Source of the DNA: Panagrolaimus kolymaensis
Lineage: Eukaryota; Nematoda; Chromadorea; Rhabditida; Panagrolaimidae
DNA: 64,000 nucleotides
Direction of reading: 5' to 3'
Assembly: GCA_028622995.1 (NCBI GenBank)
Contig: JAJQJQ010000002.1
Span: 5,270,001 to 5,334,000 of the forward strand
Every line of letters begins with the position of its first letter. The stretch's first letter is position 1. The notes under the pieces are model-generated. The model was given only the letters and a program-made list of their open reading frames with translations, made no database searches and was not told the DNA's origin. This document shows, piece after piece, positions 58,291 through 64,000 of the stretch. Position numbers and translations under genes: made by a program.

Positions 58291-61257
58291 ATGAACAACG
58301 TATGTATTTTTTGTTGTGTTTTCTATACCATATTATTTTATTATTGGCTCTCATTTTAGGACGGTTTTAACAAATTACGTAAAGCAAGAGATGAAGATAT
58401 GCTAGCAGGTTTCGAGGAAGAAATGTCTACCATCAATTCTTCATTGCCCAGATTATCAAGTGATAGCGAAGTAGATAGTTCATTTAATTCACGACCTAGT
58501 TTTGGAGGATTTAATCACAATTCTCATCACAATAATGGACATGATACCAACTCAAATTCAAGAAAGCGGCCACCTCAAAAACCTCTTGAAAATGAACCTG
58601 ATACAAAGATATCTTTTGCTGAAAGATATATGAAAAAACATGGATATGAAGAAGGAAAAGGTCTTGGTCGTAATCAACATGGTATTGTTGAACCTATTCA
58701 AGCTAAAGGAATTCACCAAAGAAGAGGGTTGGGTGATGAAAAATCTAAAGTAATTAACATAGTCATCATCATTTTGACATTTTCTTACTATCATTTTAGA
58801 TACTAGCACCTGAAGTTGGATCTCAATGGGATGATACAGTTGAAGATAAAGGAATTGAAGAAGAGCCACAATATTTGAGATGTGATTCAGATATTCGTGA
58901 AAGTTTTGTGATATCACCTTCATGGATTCGAGTGGGAGCCCCTAAATTAACCATAGATGATGAAAATCGATTTTGTGATGGCCAATTAATTAAAGCCTTA
59001 TTAGAATCAAAATCTATTTTTGATCACCTTACTCAAAGAGAGTTACAAAGTGCTCGAGCTCGAGCTAATCCATATGAAACAATTAAAAGTGCAATCTTTC
59101 AAAACCGGTAAAAACAATCTTTGTTATTGTCATGTGATTTACTTAACTTCTATTTATTTATTTATTTTAGAGCAGCAGTTAAAATGGCAAATATGGATAA
59201 AGTTTTTGGATGGGGTTTAAGCCAAGAGTTGGATGAAACCAAAAGACGTGATAAATGTCCCATCGTTGCAAATGAACCCGCAACAAATGATTGTTCAAGA
59301 AATGATGAACCTTGGTATTTTGCTGATGTTTGCGCAGGTCCTGGTGGATTTAGTGAATATTTAATTTGGCGTAAAGCATATTACAATTGTCATGGATTTG
59401 GTTTTACTTTGAAAGGTTTTAATATTCCATTATTTTATCTTTTGGTTCATAACCGTGTACTTTTGTTTAGGTGAAAATGATTTTAAACTTGAAAAGTTTA
59501 TTGCTGGTTCAGCTTGTTATTTTGATAATTATTATGGACCTAAAGATAATGGAGATGTTTATGACCCGGAGAATCTTGCTGCCCTCGAACGAAAAGTAAA
59601 GGAAGAAACCAATGGAAAGGGAGTTCATCTTGTTACATGTGATGGTGGTTTTTCGGTTGAAGGACAAGAAAATATTCAAGAAATTTTATCTAAACGCCTT
59701 TATTTATGCCAATTTATTTCTGGTCTTGCTCTTTGTCGAGCAGCAACAGAAACATCACCCGGTGGAAATTTTGTTTGCAAACTTTTTGATATATTTACTC
59801 CATTCAGCGTTGGTCTAATTTATCTCATGTATATGGCATTTGAAAAAATTTCATTGCATAAGCCCGTTACTAGTCGGCCTGCAAATTCTGAGAGATATAT
59901 TTATTGTGAAAGTTTAACTGAAATTGGTTCAACCATTATTAAGGAGCATTTATTGGAAGTCAACAATAGAATGGACAGTTTTAAAAATCAAAAGAAAGAA
60001 AATGAATTTGATGTTATGGAAGTTATCCCTTTAGATGAAATTGAAAAAGATTCAGAATTTATGGATTATGTTCGCGCTCATAATGAAACATTAATTCAAA
60101 AGCAAACATTATATTTACGAAAATATTTACATTTTGCAAAAGATTCAGGCAAAAGAGATAAAGATCAAGGAAAAATTCGTGAAGAAGCATTGGATTATTG
60201 GGAAATTCCAAATATTGATCGAAAGGCTATGAGTGCAGATGAAAATAAACCCATTCAAATGTTTTTCAACTCTATAGCAAGCAGGGTTGGTTTTTTATAA
60301 GTATTTGAGACAAAAAATTATTTATTTATTTTTAGGAATTTAAAATTGAAACTGATTTTCAAAAGCAACGAAAGCTTGATCTTGAAACATTTGGTCCTCA
60401 ATTTCCACAAGAAATCTTTCATGAATTATATAATGCTCAAATATTATGTTCACCTATGGCTCCATTTTTATTAATTTCCGATCATAAAGAACGAATATTT
60501 GTTCGAACAGTTGATTCTAGAGGTTTCCAACCCCTTGATGATTATCCCAAATTTCCACGTAAAACTTTGCTTTTGGTTGAAAAAGTAAGTCGAATGACGA
60601 ATGGTAGAAAAGAATCAGAAGTTTTACGAATTATTGATGCTGCCGTTATTGGTGGAGATGACGTTTCCAAGCTTCCATTGATTGATAGGCTTAAAGCTGC
60701 AGAAAAATTTGCTAATGCTTATGTTTGTCGAAGCACATTAGGATTGGCTGTGGCTACCGCGAGCAGCATTCAACCTACCCAATTTCAAGGTTTATTAAAT
60801 ACAATCTTTAGTAATGCATCGGGTACACCGGGTTCTTTACCATTTACTCGTGAACCCAATGCCCCCCATTTTTATTATCCTGCAAATGGAATACGATTTG
60901 TTCGAGATGTAAGAGGTAAATATTTTTATTTATTCAAAAATGGAATAAGCCACAATATTTACAGATTCATATTCTAAATGTTGGAGTCGAAGTCAACAAG
61001 ATAAATATTATTTTGATAGGAAACAAAATAAAAGTTATCCACGAAATGAAAAACATAAATTTATTGCAAATTTTTGGGATAATATTGCTGAAGGCCCTCT
61101 TTATCTTAATTGGACTTTAAGCCATCATTCACGAACAACTTCAATAGATATTGTTGAAGCCGCATATGCTGAAGATACCATTACTGTTCCAGCTTTAATG
61201 GATCATATCCAACAACATCATGATAATTTTCTTTCTAATAATGGTTTAAGCGCGTAA
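58291..61257 (+). CDS. CMTR1: mRNA cap 2'-O-methyltransferase CMTR1
   Basis: Seven exons: 58291-58299, 58360-58749, 58800-59107, 59171-59415, 59471-60285, 60336-60915, 60965-61257; 879 residues (human 835). The first exon codes only MNN. Residues about 87-128 are a G-patch (FAERYMKKHGYEEGKGLG, then QRRGLG). The RrmJ/FtsJ-type methyltransferase domain has the SAM loop ADVCAGPGGFSEYLIWR near 287, the acidic VTCDGGFSVEGQE near 372 and GGNFVCKLFD with the catalytic lysine. An inactive guanylyltransferase-like segment follows (ILCSPMAPFLL, RKTLLLVEKV). CMTR1 methylates the ribose of the first transcribed nucleotide of capped RNA. Its substrate in a trans-splicing organism may include the leader cap. 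Intron 5 uses the weak donor GTTGGT. Confidence 0.96.
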
Positions 61258-62016
61258 TTACATATATCCACAAAAAGTTTAACTTTTTTTACTATAGCTG
61301 CGTTTATTTGTCGTTATGTTTTTTTTTCTGGAATTAATAAGGATCTCATTATTCACAAGTAAAATAAGTTTTTATTACCAATCTTTGATTTATTTATTGC
61401 CTTAGAAAAATAAAAGAAAAATTAATAAAATTTTATAGTTTTGTTATTATCCTTTTATACATTCAATAATTATTAAAAAAAAACACCTATATTAAATATA
61501 AAATAAAAAAAGCTTATTATTATTAATAAATACATTATTAAATTACACATTAATGATGTCTATTTTGAAAGACATCATCGTTCCTTTACCGAGTTTTAAA
61601 AGAAAAAAATACATACATACAACAAAAAAACCAACTATCACTTATGCTATAATTTATACACGATCTATTATTATTATTACTGTTATATGGATTAAGTTTT
61701 AGTTAATTAGTTATTAGAATTTTTAGAATTATTAAATAAAAAACGTGAATGATAAAAAAATAAGTTGAGTAATCTAAAAAAAGGGTGTTGAAAGACTTTT
61801 GGGGTTTTTTGCCCGAAAGAAGACGAAGATGAAAAAGGAAAATGGAATTAGAAAAAGTCAAGCAAAGATATAATAAAAAAGACGAAGCAAATTAAAGGCT
61901 AAAGAATACCACTATAAACAACATTTGCTAATTACAGTGAATGAAATTAATAAAAGCGCTCACATTAAATAATTATAACTAATGAGAATAAATAGTTTCT
62001 AATCGTCGATAAAAGC
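61258..62016. other. Region between converging 3' ends
   Basis: 3' UTRs of CMTR1 (plus) and the NR6A-type receptor (minus). Very AT-rich; no gene seen. Confidence 0.6.
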
Positions 62017-64000
62017 TCATTCAACGTTAATTTCAATTTTAAGTGGTTGATGCAGGATAGGTTCGCGACAAATTAAAAATGGAACATAAAACATTTTACT
62101 TTGAAGTAATAAAGATGCAACTGAACGAAGAGATGGCAACCATGCAAATATATCACTCAACCGTGGAGCAGCTTCAATTTGGCATAAATGTATTTGAAGA
62201 GCTTTAACAAATTGATCTTGAATTAATGATATTCTTTTCATACTGCATTCATCAATTCTTAAAGGTTCTGCAAACAAAAAAATGTTAAATTTCAGAAAAT
62301 TTTAAAATGATTGGGTTTCAAAGAGATTTACAAAAACACTTCCTTCACATTGAGTTCGAGTTAAAAAAAATACTGTACCTGAATTAGAATTTAATAAAGT
62401 TATAGCTTTAAGACAAACATAAGCTTCAATAGGTACAGATAATTTTGAAAAGGCATTAATTAATAAAGTAAATTGTTCAACAAAAACTCCAGCGTCACTA
62501 AAAATTAAAAAGTTAATTTTTAAACTTCATTAAAAAAAGAAAACAAACTTTGCAATTTTTTCTAATGGCACAACTTTTTCCATAACAGCTGAAAGTCGTC
62601 GTTGTAATAAATTCAAATTATGTCCCGCATTATTCAAAGAAACTATTTCACCGGTAGTTTTTGCTGTTAATGTATTATTTTGTCCCACTGCATAAAAACA
62701 CGATGAAAGCATAACTAATTCAGCCCATCCTTGAGTGAGTAATTGAGTGTATACGGTTATTGGAAGTTCACCATAAAATGGTAATCGCTTTGTCCATTCA
62801 ACTAATTTTTCAACAATTTCATCTCCAATTACACTTAATTTTTCTGAATGATTCTTTTTTGAATCTTTTAATCCTTTTAAATCCATCAAATCTTCAAGTT
62901 TATCAATATCAATTAATTGTTGAATTAAATTTTTTGATGGAGCCAAAAGTTGCTGCCCTGTATTGGAAGAAGAAGTTTGTTGAAGGAGGCTGGCCAATGA
63001 GGAAGGAACAACGGTGGAAGTTGAAGAAGATACTTTCCATGTTGAAGATGGAGGTGAGGGTGTGGTTGTTGAAGAACCACTTGAAGCTTGATGCGACGAA
63101 GACGTCGAAGATGAAGATGTGGTGGGCTTACGAGTTTTTCGATATTTTAACTATAAATGGATTTCATTTTAAAAATTACATAAAATAATAGCGTACTTTA
63201 TATAAATTATAAATGGCGCTTCCATTTCTTCCACCAGGCATTCGATCTTCACGAACGGCTTGAACGACGAGGCCTTGCTGAAGGCATTTTTGAAATCGGC
63301 AAAATTGACATCGATTTCTTAATTCCTTTGTCATAGGACATTTTCCATTTCCACCCACACAAGTATAAACTCTTTTGTTTTGTACAGTTCTTTTAAAAAA
63401 TCCTTTGCACCTGAAAACAAAAAAAGAGTTATTTTTATTCTTAAATCTTTTTTAAATCTTATCTACTTTTTTTCGGAAATACAAAATCACGTCAAAAAAA
63501 TACTGTTTTTCTTTTTCAAGGACGAAAAAAGCTATATTTAACACTTAAATTTAATTTTCTTGATGCTTTTTTCTTTCTTTAAATCTTTCTTTTTGGCTTA
63601 CTTTTACCTCTTTTTTTGTTGTTGCTGGTTTACTTACCCTTCACATGTAAAACTACCATAGTGTAGCCCACTGCTTCGGTCGCCACAAATTGCACATAAA
63701 AGCGGATCATCTGTTTCCATAATAATCGTAGCGTTGGTGGTGATGAATTTAGAATCAGGCCATCCATCAGAATTTGAAGCTGATGGAAGACTTGGTGAGC
63801 TGGATGAGCTTGTAGATTGTCTTGATGATGAGGATTGTTGCTGCAAAATAAATAAAAAATAAATAAAGATATGAAAAGGATTAAAAAATTGAGTGGGTTA
63901 AATGAAGAAAATAAAAGAGCTATTGAAAATTTACCTCAATTACGGTAGTAGTAGCATTAAGATCATTAACGTTATTATTGTTATCTATTTTTGTTGCTTC
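62017..64000 (-). CDS. nhr-91: NR6A/HR4-type nuclear receptor (5' end outside the window)
   Basis: Visible minus-strand exons: 64000-63935 (partial), 63840-63638, 63410-63197, 63150-62549, 62497-62379, 62267-62017, all in phase. An Asn/Ser-rich N-terminal part leads into finger 1, [19 protein letters not shown] with P-box CEGCKGFFKR. Finger 2 is [24 protein letters not shown]. It is followed by the diagnostic extension [13 protein letters not shown] then YNLYKLKYRK, which is specific to the NR6A (GCNF)/insect HR4 group; nhr-91 is the C. elegans member. A Ser/Thr-rich hinge of about 60 residues precedes a divergent ligand domain ([45 protein letters not shown]) ending PLKIEINVE. Members bind DNA as repressors and act in moulting or development. 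Confidence 0.93.

Noticed and set aside
62760..63188. 142-codon plus-strand frame
   Set aside because: Antisense shadow of the NR6A-type receptor exon 63150-62549.

Overview
The window is AT-rich eukaryotic DNA from an animal, most probably a nematode. Genes carry many short GT-AG introns (often 45-60 bp) with acceptors of the form TTTTAG or TTTCAG. There are two nuclear hormone receptor genes, one of the nematode supplementary type and one NR6A/HR4 type. Several start codons sit just behind an unpaired splice acceptor, as in spliced-leader addition, and some same-strand neighbours are close enough to be operonic. The species cannot be named from sequence alone. No tRNA, rRNA or CRISPR array was seen.

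Left part (1-28 kb): the 5' part of a C2-domain gene (minus); a divergent pair, CACYBP/SIP (minus) and the Golgi SNARE membrin (plus), the latter followed by a small unknown gene that may be its operon partner; a cysteine-rich secreted protein (minus); a recent 3'-half duplicate of membrin; a repeat-rich stretch; a PAF-acetylhydrolase; a supplementary nuclear receptor spread over 4 kb; a 5-kb gene-free stretch; and a Ser/Pro-rich orphan with internal peptide repeats.

Middle (28-45 kb): mostly gene-poor. It holds a GC-rich island of unknown nature beside an orphan exon, a 735-bp fold-back transposon with target-site duplication, an ADP-ribosylglycohydrolase-like gene with altered metal motifs, the 3' end of an unknown basic protein, and a candidate neuropeptide precursor.

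Right part (45-64 kb): gene-dense housekeeping genes. An FBXO30/40-like gene (minus) diverges from a SET-domain methyltransferase (plus), which is followed 152 bp later by LAS1 (ITS2 endoribonuclease), and then by an AIMP2-like scaffold. A Ly6-type GPI-anchored protein gene lies antisense inside a LAS1 intron. XAB2/SYF1 (minus) diverges from the cap methyltransferase CMTR1 (plus). The window ends in an NR6A/HR4-type receptor (minus).

Three fold-back elements of about 190-235 bp, each bounded by TTAA and starting AGG, have unrelated interiors. Exon boundaries were worked out by eye; wherever a full gene is given, exon lengths sum to a multiple of three and the reading frame stays open. The one exception is the supplementary nuclear receptor, where an exon is missing.
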